Shown here one piece after another: positions 36,255-50,204 of a stretch of DNA of 64,000 bases. The notes under the pieces were generated by a model. It was not told the DNA's origin and did no database searches. It saw only the letters and a list, made by a program, of their open reading frames with translations. The translations under genes were made by a program, and so were the position numbers. The stretch's first letter is position 1. The number at the start of each line of letters is the position of its first letter. The stretch comes from Endocalyx cinctus. Taxonomy: Eukaryota; Ascomycota; Sordariomycetes; Amphisphaeriales; Apiosporaceae. The stretch spans positions 717,345 through 781,344 of the forward strand of contig BCKC01000008.1 in the NCBI GenBank assembly GCA_001600455.1, written 5' to 3'.

Positions 36255-37890
36255 ATGTCTATGCCACCTCGTCGTAGTACTCGGAGAACTGCGAAGCCAA
36301 GTACAGAACCTGATAACAATGGCACGCAATCCCATCAGGCTAAACAAAGTGAGCTTCGTCCCCTCGTTGTTATTTCTCAACATACTAATTCGCTTCGCAT
36401 AGCTCTGAATCATGAATCAGATAATAAACGCCGCTCTTCTTCCGAAGAGGAAGAAGATCCATATTTCAAAATTAGAAAGCTTAAGCTTTGGTCTACCGAA
36501 CTCTATAACATCTTTAAATCTATCCCTGCTGCCTCGCCGGCTCTGGAGCAGAGTAGAGAGCTGAAAGGTCCCAGAAAGGAATTTGAAAAGGCATGCCAAC
36601 CCTTTGTCAAGGCCGGCAGTCCTTGGCTCAAGTCTGGACGACCCGATCCCCGCGCTTCCCAAGAACAGCAAGATGGTACCAAGATCGCGCTCTGTTCCGC
36701 AAATCTCATCTCACTTTTAAATGTCGTCATTGACATGAGAAAAGGGAATTTTGATGCATCACCAGTCTTGCAAGATTTACACAAATCTTTCCCGAGTCTG
36801 TTCCAACCAATACCTGGAGATAAGCTTAAAGATCTGAAGAATAACATTAGGCTTTTGGCCAAGCCAGACCACCAGGATGATATCGTCGAGAAGATTTGGC
36901 GATGGTGTTTGAATATGTTCGGCGAGTTGAAAAAATCCAGCGAGCAAATACATGAACAAGGTATTATTTACTCAGGAGCTAGCGATTGTGTGCGCCCTGC
37001 TAACAATATATTATACAGATTCCGAAAATGAATCTGACTCGGAATCGGAGACAGATCCTTCCGTCTATGAAGAGGTTCCAGATCCAGAACATCGCCCAGA
37101 GACCGATCAGCGGGACTTGGTGCGTCGTGCCAGAAATTTCGAAAACGAAGAACAAAATCATCCTAAGAAGCAGAGGATGATGCAACCGGACGGCGAGGAT
37201 GCAAGAAGTAAAGAGTCATTTGCCTATCTCGAAAGCCCACGTACATCGAACAGCCGTCCACCGAATTCAGGCCGGGGCTCTTATCAAGCCTCCGGTGCAC
37301 AAGGTCGCCAAGACGTAGGGAGTGACTCCGAAAACGGATTCGAGGAGGATCGACAGCCACATCCATCACGTAGACGAGCTCCTTCGAATCACGCCGGAGG
37401 TTTGGGGGGGCCTCGGACAGGACAGAATCCCTCACCCTCGCTCGATCTCGGCGCCGACAGGGGAGAGTTACGCCCATCCGCCTCGAATCGGGTGGCGAGA
37501 AACGACATACAAGTTCACCGACAGCAGTCCTCGCAGGCGGGACCCCAAACCCGTATTAAGTGGTCGGAAGAGGACCAGGAGTATCTGGTAAAGCTTATCG
37601 GTACCAAGAGCGTAGGCTGTGCTTGGTCTATTATAGAGAGGGATTACTGGGGAGATCGATATCCTCCCCGTAACCAACAAGCCTTACGCGACAAGGCCCG
37701 TAATTTGAAAGTCGCATACCTGAAGGCAGACGTGCTTCTACCGCCCGGCTTCGACAATGTGGCACTGTCACAAAAGAATACAGACGAGATAAAGAAACAC
37801 GGTCGTAATCCTGATCGTAGAGAAAGTGACTATGACGAACACGGAGATGTCTGCAATCACTTGTATCGACCAGATTTGGAGGGTTTATGA
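36255..37890 (+). CDS. Telobox-type Myb/SANT domain protein, possible telomere-binding factor
   Basis: Three exons (36255-36348, 36403-36960, 37019-37890) give 507 aa. A single C-terminal Myb domain (about 396-452) starts IKWSEEDQEYLVKLI, has a second tryptophan in CAWSIIERDY, and ends in RNQQALRDKARNLKVAYLK. LRDKARN resembles the telobox (VDLKDKWRN-like) third helix that reads telomeric repeats in TRF, Taz1 and Tbf1 proteins. Residues about 70-210 are helix-rich (WSTELYNIFKSI, ANLISLLNVVIDMRKGNF, IVEKIWRWCLNMFGEL) and could be a TRFH-like dimerisation domain; that is inference. The middle is disordered and charged, containing NESDSESETD. Intron 1 is 54 nt, a multiple of three without stops, so a retained form would add 18 residues. 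It is probably nuclear. Confidence 0.75.
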
Positions 37891-39953
37891 TAGTTCGAAA
37901 TTATGCATCAATATGAATAGGTGTGCTCTCTAGCGGACTTTACACATGGTACTCTTTGCTTCGTTTTTTTTTTTTTTAAATATTCTCTCGCAACAAATTT
38001 TCGCATTGTGATTGTAATTTATAATAACCTTGGAAATCAGTATACTCCTTTTGATCCTGTGTTTGAATTAATCGCTATCTAGCCGAGAACACACAAGATT
38101 ATCGCCGCATCGCCTTCTATACCGCGGTCAATGTCAAATAAGGGAGACGGAGCACATAACTTCTATGCTGGGTTGAATACCGAGTTTGGAGATGGTAGTT
38201 GTATAACGTAACGACCCCGGGAACTTAAGAGTAGATTATAGCGGCTGTCGTTGAATGTGCCGGATCCGATGTCTAACCACTTAGCAAGTTACGGTATATC
38301 ATCTTGAAAGTTAAGACGGCAAGAATGTACTAGGTTAAACCATATCATATCATATTTTGAAAGTTGATATGGAATATTTATAATCTACGCGCGAACGCTC
38401 GGAGCTCCGTCAACAAAAAGACCATGAGTCAATGGGGAAGGGTCTAAAATGTTATGCCTCAGATGCAGGTCATTCAGTGGAGAGTTAAGGTTTGAGGCCT
38501 GGTGAGATAGTGGATTATTTAATGTATATGCTATGTATCTAAAGACCTTAGTACCTTGGTAGTAGTGGACAGTTCTTGGCCAGACTGACGTATTCAGCAC
38601 AAGTAGATTTGACTTACTAAATAAGTCCTCAAGTTATTTAGGCAAGTACCTACCAGCCTACCTAGGTAGTTGTACTACAGTACATACCTAGGTAGCATAC
38701 CTACTTGTACCTAGGGTATGTACGTACATAGCAGATAATGGTAAGGCAGGCTCGGCCAATGACGCATACCATTAAAAAAAAAAAAAAAACACGTCAAAGT
38801 TAATACCTACTAAGTACAGTATCAGACTCAGGATGAGGTCAAGGTAGATAAGGGAAAGGTGGCGGCTGTTGGCGCCAAACTTGGTGGTTACGATAATTAT
38901 GGATGAATTCTAGAGGAATGTATACTAGTGGATACCTTGTTGGGCAGCAAATTCGAGAAGCTTTAGTATTAAATGAGAAAACAGACCATTTGAGTCAGGC
39001 CGAGTTGTGAATGTATATATTATTTAGAGTATTAAATAGTATATATGCATGAATGACATCAAAACAGTATCTTTTAGTATAATAAATAAATACGAATGAA
39101 AGGTATAAATGCATATATATTTTTATTTTATATGTAATTATGTTTATTTATGTTTCATTAGAGTGGCAGAAAAGTTAGGCGGTAGGCCTAAAAAGGAATA
39201 AGTCGACCCACAAAACTTTTATCAAAAATTTTTTTCTTGGTGGGAAGGAGGGGCAACAATGCCCCCGGCTCTTGAGGGGCAGTAAGTTAATACAGCACAG
39301 CAAAAAAAAAAAAAAAAAAATTTCATTCACCTACCCCGCCCAGGTGCCTCGAAAAATAATAAAAAGCACCACATCCTTTTCGCAAACCCTTCTTCTGATC
39401 TCTCTTTTCGATTCTTCGTCACTATACCGTTAATCATTAAGCATTAACACCTAGCACCTTGTAAGAACTCTGCTTTCCTTTGTATCAATATCTACATCAT
39501 TCTCATCATCAATATCATCAATATCTCATCTTCTATTCTACTTTTTGATTGATAATTGATAAATGATCTGGTCATCGAGACATCGAAGATCATCGTCATA
39601 ATCATCCATCAAAAAGTTTTCATAGAAGCAACCCCGCCAACAAATTGTATCAACAAAAAATTTCCCCCTCTTCTGTTTTTTTTTTTTTTTTTTCCTCTGT
39701 CGCGTCATAACAATCTACCCCTCCATTCGAATCTTTTCTTCTATATTTCTGTGTTCATTCCCTTCACTCTTCCTACATTTTCCTATCCTTTCACCTTTCA
39801 CATTTCCTTCATTCAGGAAAGAAACACACTCGAAACTTTCGAAAGATCACAAAAGCTAATTAATATCATAATCTGCCCAGTTTCCCTTCGTCTACCTCTA
39901 CCACATCCACAAAAAAAATATAATCAGTCACAGAACCGCTTCCAACCATCAAA
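37891..39953. promoter_or_regulatory. tef1 upstream region
   Basis: No gene in 2.1 kb. Around 38641-38730 is a cluster of TACCTAGGTA-type repeats, including the 12-bp palindrome CTACCTAGGTAG at 38658-38669. A and T tracts follow. From about 39360 to 39953 the plus strand is strongly CT-rich, as in the strong promoter and long leader of fungal tef1 genes. Confidence 0.65.
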
Positions 39954-41826
<1,873 letters not shown>

Positions 41827-42337
41827 GCTTGTTGATAGGTCAGGAAGCAGGCATCTTTTTTTTCCGGCGGGTTTATGACCCCACCCTTTTACTGTCCGCT
41901 GTGGGACGATATCGTTGTGCCTAGATTAGCTGGGTCATGACAGACGCGAACACGCCTACACGAATCTCCTTTGCTGACACGATCTGTTCACTCGGAATGT
42001 TTTGACTTCGGAGCGCAATATGAGAGGATGGGTTATGGGCATTTCGTGACAAAACTTTTCTCATCTTGTGCTTGTAGTAAAATAGAGTCATAGAACGTGC
42101 CCCTCGTCTTCAATGCTATTGTGACTTGTGATGTGTGATTTGTATTTGATGCTCTATGTTTAATTTCTTGGTCGCAGTCGCCATGACCGAGTCTATCTAA
42201 TTAATTTACATGTATTACTTCCATCGTAGATGTTTACATTTATACACAGGTGGGGTTTCTTTAACTAATTTACATGTACTACTTGTATAGTAGATATTTA
42301 CATTTGAACACATGTGGGGTTTCTTTGGGTTACCTTC
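41827..42337. other. Convergent 3' intergenic region
   Basis: 3' UTR of tef1 and of the SLS1-like gene. A tandem duplication of about 50 bp is visible: CTAATTTACATGTA..GTAGAT..TTTACATTT..ACA followed by GGTGGGGTTTCTTT or its near copy occurs at about 42199-42262 and again at 42263-42322. Confidence 0.65.
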
Positions 42338-44973
42338 TCATCCTGATTTAGATTTCCTGCCAATATAACCAGACCATAATTTATTCGCACTTGCGAACTG
42401 ACAACATGCGTTTAGGAATGTCTGTAAAGATTCCTTGTCAACCTCTTGATCAATGCTCTTGTCCGGTAGAGATAACTTGGTGAAGCTGACTTCGGCACGA
42501 CGTCCGCCAATTTTCCCGCCTTCGATCGAGGTGTAGGTAAGCCTATGAGTGTCGTAGAGTAACTCGACCGACCGCTGCAACTCGAGACCGACGAACTCGT
42601 ACGAAGTGGATATTGGCTCGTTCGGGTCCTTGTCCTCCCACGACTTGACGAGCTCGTCGTCGCCCCGGTATCTGGCGACGGCTTGGAACAAGCGTCTGGG
42701 TATAGGAAATTTCTGCGACGGCGGCATTTCCAACTTTTCGGGGCGGAGATCGAGCCGAGCGCGACGTAGGTAATCGGATAGGGGTTGCCAGTACGCTAAA
42801 GCCGCGTCGCTCTCGGATAGGAGGGTGGCGCATCGGGCTTGCGTGATTCGCATGTCGACCGGGCACTGGGGGAGCATGATATCCGAGTGGTGCGTCTTCG
42901 TGATGGCGCGCAAGCTCTCGATGCTCTGGATCTCGGAATCGACGGCCTCGAGGCGGAGCTCGAGGACCGGCGCGGGTAGGTGATACGGCGTTTTCAGCTG
43001 CGGCTCGTTTTGCCTGCCGGGTCTCGGGCTCCCTTTATTGCTCTCCGACGCGACCGCCCACGGCGAGGGCCAGAAGTGGACGACGACGGTATCTCTCGTC
43101 TTGAAGGGCTGCAGCGAATCTTGGCCGGCCTCGCGCTCGAGCTCGGCGAGGCGGACCGGGTTCGGCGCCACGGCAGATAATATACGTTGCGCATCGTCGA
43201 CCAGGAGCCTCGACAAGTACGGGCGAGTGGTGGCCGGATCGTACGGATGTAATAAGTGACCGAAGCGTGCAACCATGGGTAATTGTAGCTCGTCTGACCA
43301 CGCAACCGGTTCATAAGGAGGCCTGGTCGCTTGAGGGACGGAAGTGATTGGAATCTCTTGGGGCGAACCGATGGAGCCTAAGATATTCTGGGATTCCGGG
43401 TATGTATCAAATGTGGTGGATGGTGGCTTTTTGGTTCCGTCGGCGGCGTCTTGCGACTCTAAAGGAAGTACGTATCGAGCCCACTGCCCCATCCTCTCGT
43501 TCCAACTGAGTTTTGGGTTATTTTTCGTATCCAAGACGAAGCGGCCGCTGTATTCGCCCGCAACGCCAGCGGCATATACCTTGGTCGTCGCCCTCCGAGG
43601 ACCGAAAGCAGTGAGCAGGAAACGGAAAACAACGTGGCGAAGATCTTCGAGATATCTAAACTCTTCGCCAGCTCTGCTCTCAATCTCAATCCATGTGACA
43701 TGAAGCTGTTAAGGGGTGGGTTAGTATACCAATGCCGGCGTTATAATGCTGATTGCAATATTCTCTGACTGACCCTTTGTTTATTCTGACTCATCCTAAT
43801 ATGTGTATTGGTGATGCGCCCGACGGCCTCCAATATGGATTCAGGGAGTAATTTGGATGAAACAAGGCTTATTGGAAAGGTGACGGTTTTAACCTGCCCA
43901 AGAGTCTTCTGGAGAAACTTGATCAGGACGTCTACCTTTGACTTAGTTACGACAAACCGGAGCGTTCTCTGCTTTTGATTGGCCTCGATTGTTTCGCCAG
44001 GCTCTAACAGACTGTGGCCCATAAAATTTATGAAACGTTGGGTACCGCGCATCAAGAGGGCGAATTCGTAACTGCGTATCTGGATGACAGTCTCGCCCAA
44101 GCTAGCGTTTAACTCGGCGATGGAAAGCCGCCAACAATCACGCATCAGGCGAACCGCAAGTTTTTCTTTCACCGTCGGAGACGCTGTGAGGTAACCGCGA
44201 AGACTGCGGTTGGTTTCCTGAGGCGCATCAAGATTGGCGCTCAAAGGTACCCACAGAGTCCTACTCACAATCCAATCGAAATCGGTTTCTGTATTATTAT
44301 CCTTATTCGTGGATTCACGATTGTAGTGTGCGATGTAATCTTGCAGCTGGGTGTTAAAAAACCCCGATGTAAGCTCGTTACGAAGACTCTCGAATTCTTT
44401 GGCGGGAAGAGCAGTCTCCTTCGTGGGTCTGAGACTCTCAATATTCGCTCGAACTTCCTCAAGCGTTGCAGGATCCTTCTGGCTTTTGATCAAAGCCTCG
44501 ATATCGGTATCACCAACAACAGTAGGTTCTGTAGGACTCGGTCTTCTCTTCCTCCTTGGAGCAGCATCCTTTTTAATTACTATAGCATACGCGGGTTTCC
44601 CTAACATATCGGCGCCGAGGTCCTCGGAGTCTTCTACGACAAACCCATTCCTTCTTAAACGTGTTCTCAGAAAGCTGCTAGATTTGGCGGGGTTGACGCC
44701 GTGCTCGTCCCCTCCCCGTCCGTTGCCAAGCCCGGGGCTTCCATGTTTGTCGTCTTCGCTTCCCGCACCGACGTCTCCGAGTTTACCGAGTGAATCCTCC
44801 TGACGAATTGGCGAGGACGAGGACGCCGTGGAGGTCGTTGCCGTGGCTAGACATCGCGAGTTCGGTATTGCGCCTGGGGGGATGGAGCGCTTTACGGGCT
44901 GTCTACCGGATAGGTGTAAACGTACTTGGCATCTGAGACAGATAGCGCCAGAAGCAAATCTTCTCATAATCAT
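42338..44973 (-). CDS. SLS1: Mitochondrial inner-membrane protein SLS1-like
   Basis: Two exons (44973-43774, 43705-42338) joined at phase 0 give 855 aa. The N-terminus MIMRRFASGAICLRCQVRLH is Arg-rich and amphipathic, typical of a mitochondrial presequence, and includes a CLRC pair. The body (LRTRLRRNGFVVEDSEDLG, ADMLGKPAYAIVI, FDWIVSRTLWVPL, QKQRTLRFVVTKSKVDVLIKFLQ) matches fungal Sls1 in layout and size. Sls1 is an inner-membrane protein that coordinates mitochondrial transcription and translation. The second exon continues as a large alpha/beta region with WIEIESRAGEEFRYLEDLR. No stop or frameshift is present. The SLS family assignment is from recognition of the pattern, not a search. Divergent from NSE3. 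Confidence 0.65.
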
Positions 44974-45415
44974 AAAGACGATTCCCTCTCTTCTTTCGAA
45001 CTAAAAGATAGTCCTTCGGAGTTGGCTTGCCGGGAAAAGGGAAAACTTGGGCCTGCAAAAAGTTTGATAATTTCTAGATTTAGAAAGTTTTTAAACATTT
45101 TTTATGCATCTACAAGGTACGTATATGCAATGAGATAACGATAAGAAAATCGATAAATTTGCTAGCGACCTTTTGCGCTAACCTACACTGCTGGACTGCT
45201 AGGGTAGGGGAGATATTACTTTTAGCTGAAGTAGTGAGTACAACCCACGCGCCTTAATTAAACTAAACGCGTCTGATAGCTATCCCACTACAACCGTTCA
45301 AATTACTACCTAGATGGGGGTTTTAACCACCAAAGCATAAGTAATCACAAAAATAATAACAAAAATAATATTAGGAAAAACAGGGAGAGAAAACAATTAC
45401 AATAAACACTTCACG
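44974..45415. promoter_or_regulatory. Divergent promoter region SLS1 / NSE3
   Basis: 442 bp between divergent starts, with no gene. The NSE3 side is A-rich. Confidence 0.55.
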
Positions 45416-46472
45416 ATGCCTCCCCAATCTTCGAGGCGATCAAGATCTAGCCGCCACGCAGATAATCACGAAGAGGCAGAAACGTCTAGATCCCGTGCCC
45501 GGCCCCATCAATCACGACGACAAGCCGACTCTGACCAAGATTCCGATGAATCTGACCACGACCAAGATGGTGATATCGACATGAGCAGACCAGAAACCGA
45601 CGGAACACAAGATCAGCTTATAAAAAAGTTAGTTCGATACGCTTTAGCCTGTGAATACGCAAGAGTGCCAATTCGAAGGGATGGTATTAGAGATAAAGGT
45701 TAGATACAGAATTAAGGAGATAAGGTCTGCGCATTTTCTAAAACTACTTCGCAGTACTCGGAAATAATGCTCGATTGTTTAAACAAGTGTTTGAGGGTGC
45801 ACAGTTACAACTACAAAGAGTATTCGGGATGGAGATGTACGAGTTGCCCACTCGTGAAAAACGAACATTGAGAGAGAAGCAGAGTACGTCCGCTCCTATC
45901 GTCCCATTTCCCTGCCTAGTCCACTGACACTTTCCCCCACAGAGGCCGCCGCCAGAAAGGCAACCTCCCAGGCACAGGCCTCCTCGCGACAATTTATACT
46001 CGTCTCTACTTTGCCACGAGAGTACAAAACAGCGTCCATTATATCCCCGTCCCGTGCGCCGAGTTCACCAGAAGAGGCCGCCTATGTCGGGTTTTATACC
46101 ATGGTTATATCACTCATCGTCCTTACCGGCGGTGATCTGAGCGATATGAAGCTGAGGCGCTATTTAACCCGTCTGAACGCCGGCCAGAACCTGCCTATGG
46201 ACAAGACGGAGAACGTATTACAGAAGCTCGTGAAGCAAGGGTATCTCGACAAGTTGGTGGAAAAGTCGGACGGCGACGAAGATAACGTGACTTGGTCTGT
46301 CGGGCCACGAGCTAAGGTCGAGGTCCCGCCCGAGAGCATCGCGGCGTTCATACAAGAAGTCTGGGGCGAATTGCCCGAAGATTTCGAAAAGAAACTCCAG
46401 AGGAGTCTGGGGGTCCAATTGCCAGCCCATGAGCCTGCCATGAACGATGTGGGCGAAGAGCAAGAGGAATGA
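45416..46472 (+). CDS. NSE3: SMC5-SMC6 complex MAGE-domain subunit Nse3
   Basis: Exons 45416-45698, 45755-45883 and 45943-46472 give 313 aa. A 65-residue disordered N-terminus (Arg/Ser- then Asp-rich: SDQDSDESDHDQDGDIDM) precedes a MAGE homology domain. The first winged helix begins IKKLVRYALACEYARVPIRR, then VFGMEMYELPTREKRT. The second begins AAYVGFYTMVISLIVLTGGD, LSDMKLRRYLTRL, VLQKLVKQGYLDKL. Nse3 with Nse1 and Nse4 bridges the SMC5-6 heads and binds DNA during repair. It is the only MAGE protein expected in a fungus. C-terminal tail acidic. Splice phases all fit. Confidence 0.9.
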
Positions 46473-46750
46473 TCGATCATAATGAAACACGGATCGCTTT
46501 CGGTCGCGTTCGAGAAATAGTAGAATTCGTTACGCCTCGATCTCGTTGCACACCAACATCTTGAAACATGAGATAGCTATGAGGGTCTGGTAATATTATG
46601 TTTGTTGTAGAGATCAAAGAATCCTCAGATGATGAAGTTGATGGCATCGCCCATTCGGTAGACTAGGATATGCTAGTTAATCCCTGCCTATTGCTATGAT
46701 GGATAAATGAGGTATGTTGGCAGTGAAACGATGCTGAGAGATGCGCCCTT
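46473..46750. other. Convergent 3' intergenic region
   Basis: Short spacer between the NSE3 and SF3B5 3' ends, no gene. Confidence 0.6.
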
Positions 46751-47089
46751 CTAAACATTTCCAGGTCGCTGTATAGGCTCGTCGCCTTCTCGCGGAGGGG
46801 GTGGACCGCATGGTTGAATCATTTTTCGGAGCAATTGAGCGCGAACCTTAGCAGCCGGTTCGTTCTGGGCGAGGGAAATGTAAGCGAGGTGAGATGGGTG
46901 ACCGACAATACTCGAAAACGTGTCTCGCGCAACGTTGGTCCTCCATTCCCAGGACGTCGTGTCTGGATGACCGGTTCCGACGTACTTTGCTTGTAGACGT
47001 TCTAATTCTTGCTGGGTACGTAGTTTATCCGCCTATTCGCCATTAGTGAGATAATTTATTAGAGTTAGAAATATAACAATACTTACCAT
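46751..47089 (-). CDS. SF3B5: Splicing factor 3B subunit 5 (SF3b10)
   Basis: Exon 1 is just the ATG (47089-47087), followed by donor GTAAGT; exon 2 is 47032-46751. Together they code 94 aa. The sequence MADKLRTQQELERLQAKYVG, TGHPDTTSWEWRTNVARDTF, GHPSHLAYISLAQNE, and LRKMIQPCGPPPPRE is unmistakably the small SF3b subunit of the U2 snRNP, which helps SF3b recognise the branch point. Human and yeast (Ysf3) proteins have the same length and the same LQPCGPP end. Because the coding frame lacks an ATG in its main exon, a plain ORF scan misses it. Divergent from the zinc-finger gene. Confidence 0.95.
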
Positions 47090-47544
47090 GTTGTAGAATT
47101 TCTATGCTTAAAAGTCGCGTGGGTGTTCAGAAGAATAGCAAGGGAGAAAAACTTAGTTTGATAGGGAAATTTTAGCACTCTACGTCAAATTATTTCACTG
47201 ATGGAAGGATTGTCTCGCCTTATATATTAATTACTTAGTAAATGTATACTTGGCTTATTTACATAAATATGCAATTATAGTAGAAGTTCTTATGAGTCCC
47301 ATGCAACTACCGGGTCGTGTACTGTTCATGAATACTTAACCTAGTATATTCCCATGTCATAATTTACAACTACTGTTGATATACAAAACATAATTCTTTG
47401 GAGGGAAGTATAGAAGTTATATTCATGACCGGATATACTTAGAATATAATTGCTTGCCTCGTTATTCACCTTCAAATTTTCAGTCGTCAAAAGTCAATTC
47501 ACGCTGCTTTCGATTTCGGAACTTACGAAACACGTGAATGCAAT
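47090..47544. promoter_or_regulatory. Divergent promoter region SF3B5 / zinc-finger gene
   Basis: 455 bp, AT-rich, no gene. Confidence 0.55.
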
Positions 47545-48963
47545 ATGTTAGAACCTTGGGACGAAGTTCTGACCCTTCAGAAAGAACGTCTACTCTGTGC
47601 AGAAGATGTCGAAGTAATTAAAAAATCCTGCGCCGCCGAACATGGCAAACCTCACATATCTGAATGTCCAGAATGCTGGTCTCGGGTAGTTAATCGAATG
47701 AGAGACCGATATATAAATTCGGCTAGCAAAGAGTGGTTCTCCGGTCGACGCGCCTTTCTTCAGGAGCTCGATACCATGTTTTCAAAAGCTCATCAGCACC
47801 AAATGGATTTCGACACGATAGAGAAACGCGTGTTCGACGAGAAGAGGGAGTGGTACCGGGATAAGGTCCGAAACCTAGGTCTTCACGCCGCCACCAAGTC
47901 ACCGGCGGAAGCGCGCGCCCTCCAGCAAAGATTAAACGATCGAAGCATAACTGCGGACCAGCTTGCTTCGGAACTGAGGGGGGCCTTTAGCGACAGCGCC
48001 ATTCAAAACGAAGAAGCGTTCAACGGGTTCCTAGAGCGGCTGAGGGCGGCCAAGTCGCCGGGAGCGCGCGCCGACGCGTATATCGATATATTCTTCCAGC
48101 CGGATCACGACCCGGCCGGTGCCGCCAAATCCCAGAAATACGCGGAGGTGGTGAGGAACGGGATGTCTATCGCCGACGCTACCAACGCTATTCTTCGAGA
48201 TCGTCAGGCCGCTAAAGGCGCGCAGGAGCAGAGACAGCAGCTTCAAAAGAAGCTCGAGGAATTAAAAAGAGCTAAGGCTGCGCATGAGCTCGACAAAGCG
48301 AAGAGAGACAAAGCTCGGCAGGATAAAGCCAGGGCTGCTGCCCGGCCCGAACCATATCCTGAACTCCCCCCTTGCACAGTCTGCTCTAGGAAGACGGACG
48401 CCAGAGACTGCATCGTATGTCCGATATGTCAAATATTGACCGAATCTTATGGAATTCAGGACGAAATCACATTGTTCTGTTCTGACAATTGCTACATGGA
48501 TGGTTGGGTAAGTTGCTTTCAAATGATATAGTTTTTAAATAAACAAGCGTTTGGTTGTTGAATGATGCTAACAAAATGATGGCAGGATACTCATAATACG
48601 GTTCACAAATGTGCGTCTCTGGCGGAGTGCACGGCGCTCGCCGACGAAGATGTGGACATGGACGGAGGTGAACATAGCCTAGTGATGTGCAGGGAATGCG
48701 TGGAGAGCTGGGGACTACCATCGATATTCTGTTCGGCAAACTGCTTCGACAGAAATTTCCAGAAGCACCGGGACAGTGTTCACATCCCCGAGCGAATAAA
48801 GGCACATCTTGATGTTAACGATGAGGACGAACTGGAATTCGCTCCAGGGGATAAAAGGGTATATAGGGCTAGAAAAATTGAGGACCACTTCGTCTCTTTT
48901 GATGATGCCCTCAAGGCATGGCAAACTAAAACCGGTGCGACGTTATCTTTAGATAAAGAATAG
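47545..48963 (+). CDS. Coiled-coil protein with tandem MYND-like zinc fingers
   Basis: Two exons (47545-48507, 48586-48963) give 446 aa. I do not recognise a named ortholog. Residues 30-50 hold C...H...CPEC, a possible small zinc site. The middle is helical and charged, with a coiled coil of Gln/Lys/Glu (about 225-265, AQEQRQQLQKKLEELKRAKA). The C-terminal third has CTVC, CPIC, CSDNC and HNTVH, then a second set CREC, FCSANC and HRDSVH. Spacing resembles two MYND-type or treble-clef fingers in tandem, with the intron between the Cys and His halves of the first. MYND fingers mediate protein contacts. The C-terminus is acidic. Function unknown. Confidence 0.7.
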
Positions 48964-49541
48964 ATTCTAAGGTTCTTCAACCTGTATAACTACAAGTTTC
49001 TGGACTGTATATGGGCCCTTTGTGAATGTGGTTGTTAACCTTCTTCTGCTCTTACTGGTCATACTGAACTAGATAATTCGCCATTATAAGACAGATCATG
49101 ATTTGCATATAATGAAACCTGTACATACACGTAAATAGGTATTGCTATCAATGTTCATTTATTTATCTATACTACGATAATACGCATCTACATACATGCT
49201 ATAATGAATATAAACTGTTATTGAGGTCGAAAGATAGAGAATATATTTGCGCGATGACGGTTGCAAGCGTGTTCGGCGCCGAGTAAAGTTTAAGCCGAGC
49301 TCAAACTAAGCTCGGTCAAGGAACTCTTTACCTCCGACCATTCCATCGTAATTTTTTTTCCCACCTCAAGACCCTAATTTATACTATACGTTTATTAGCA
49401 GGTCGTCTACAACGTATACTGCACCATACGTCAACTTCATTACCACTGAAGTTGTCTGCGACGGATTTTCTACTTCCCTGAAACCGGTTTAGTTGAATCT
49501 TTCGTATCGTTGCTGGTTGCGACTTTCTGTAATCCATCGTC
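48964..49541. other. Intergenic, no gene recognised
   Basis: 3' region of the zinc-finger gene and promoter of the ISD11-like gene. A perfect inverted repeat CCGAGCT/AGCTCGG with a short spacer lies near 49293-49313. Confidence 0.55.
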
Positions 49542-50204
49542 ATGTCTATGGTCTCAGCCCTTAAGGGCGACTTGCCGCAACAGGCTCGGTCGTTGGTAAG
49601 TATATCTAATCGTTTCCACCCCGCAGTTGTCGCCCCTAAAACCACAAGCCGGAGTCGATCTCGTTAAAAGAACTTATCATCTTACTCTTCTCTTCTTGAA
49701 CCAGTATCGGCAATTACTCCGACAAGGTGAACAATTCCAAGCCTACAATTTCAGAGAGTACGCGAAGCGGCGAACAAGAGATGCGTTTCGAGACGCTAAA
49801 AACGTGGAGGATCCGAGACAGGTACAAGAACTTATTCAGAAGGGGCTTAAAGAACTACAAATGATGAAGGTACGGTCGCACGAGGTGTCATACATCTGCC
49901 TATAATTAGGAGCAGTTGTTTTCTATTGTTCCAGAATGCTGCCCGTCGCAACCGATTTTATTTCTTGTCGTGGGCGCATTCACGTCACTTTATAGCATGC
50001 TGACAATTCTTCGCAGCGTCAAACCGTGGTCAGCCAGTTCTACCAACTAGACCGTTTAGTGGTCGAAGCAGGCATGTCGGTATGTTATCTCGCCAAACCC
50101 CGCAGTCAACGAGTGAGATGATCTTGGTTAACACTCTGTATTAGGGTAAAGAAAGGGGGGATTCAGGTGGAATTGTCCGCCAGAAAGATACAGGGTCGGT
50201 ATGA
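49542..50204 (+). CDS. ISD11: Isd11/LYRM4-like cysteine desulfurase partner
   Basis: Four exons (49542-49595, 49627-49869, 50017-50079, 50145-50204) in phase 0 give 139 aa. The core [20 protein letters not shown], followed by [21 protein letters not shown], has the LYR-type tripeptide (here QYR) and the F-x-YNFREY signature. The third exon [17 protein letters not shown] is diagnostic of Isd11. In mitochondria, Isd11 with acyl carrier protein stabilises the Nfs1 cysteine desulfurase for Fe-S synthesis. Intron 1 is only 31 nt, shorter than usual, so the first exon ([18 protein letters not shown]) is the weak part of the model; an alternative start could lie elsewhere. The C-terminal Gly-rich tail is also unconserved. 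Confidence 0.82.
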
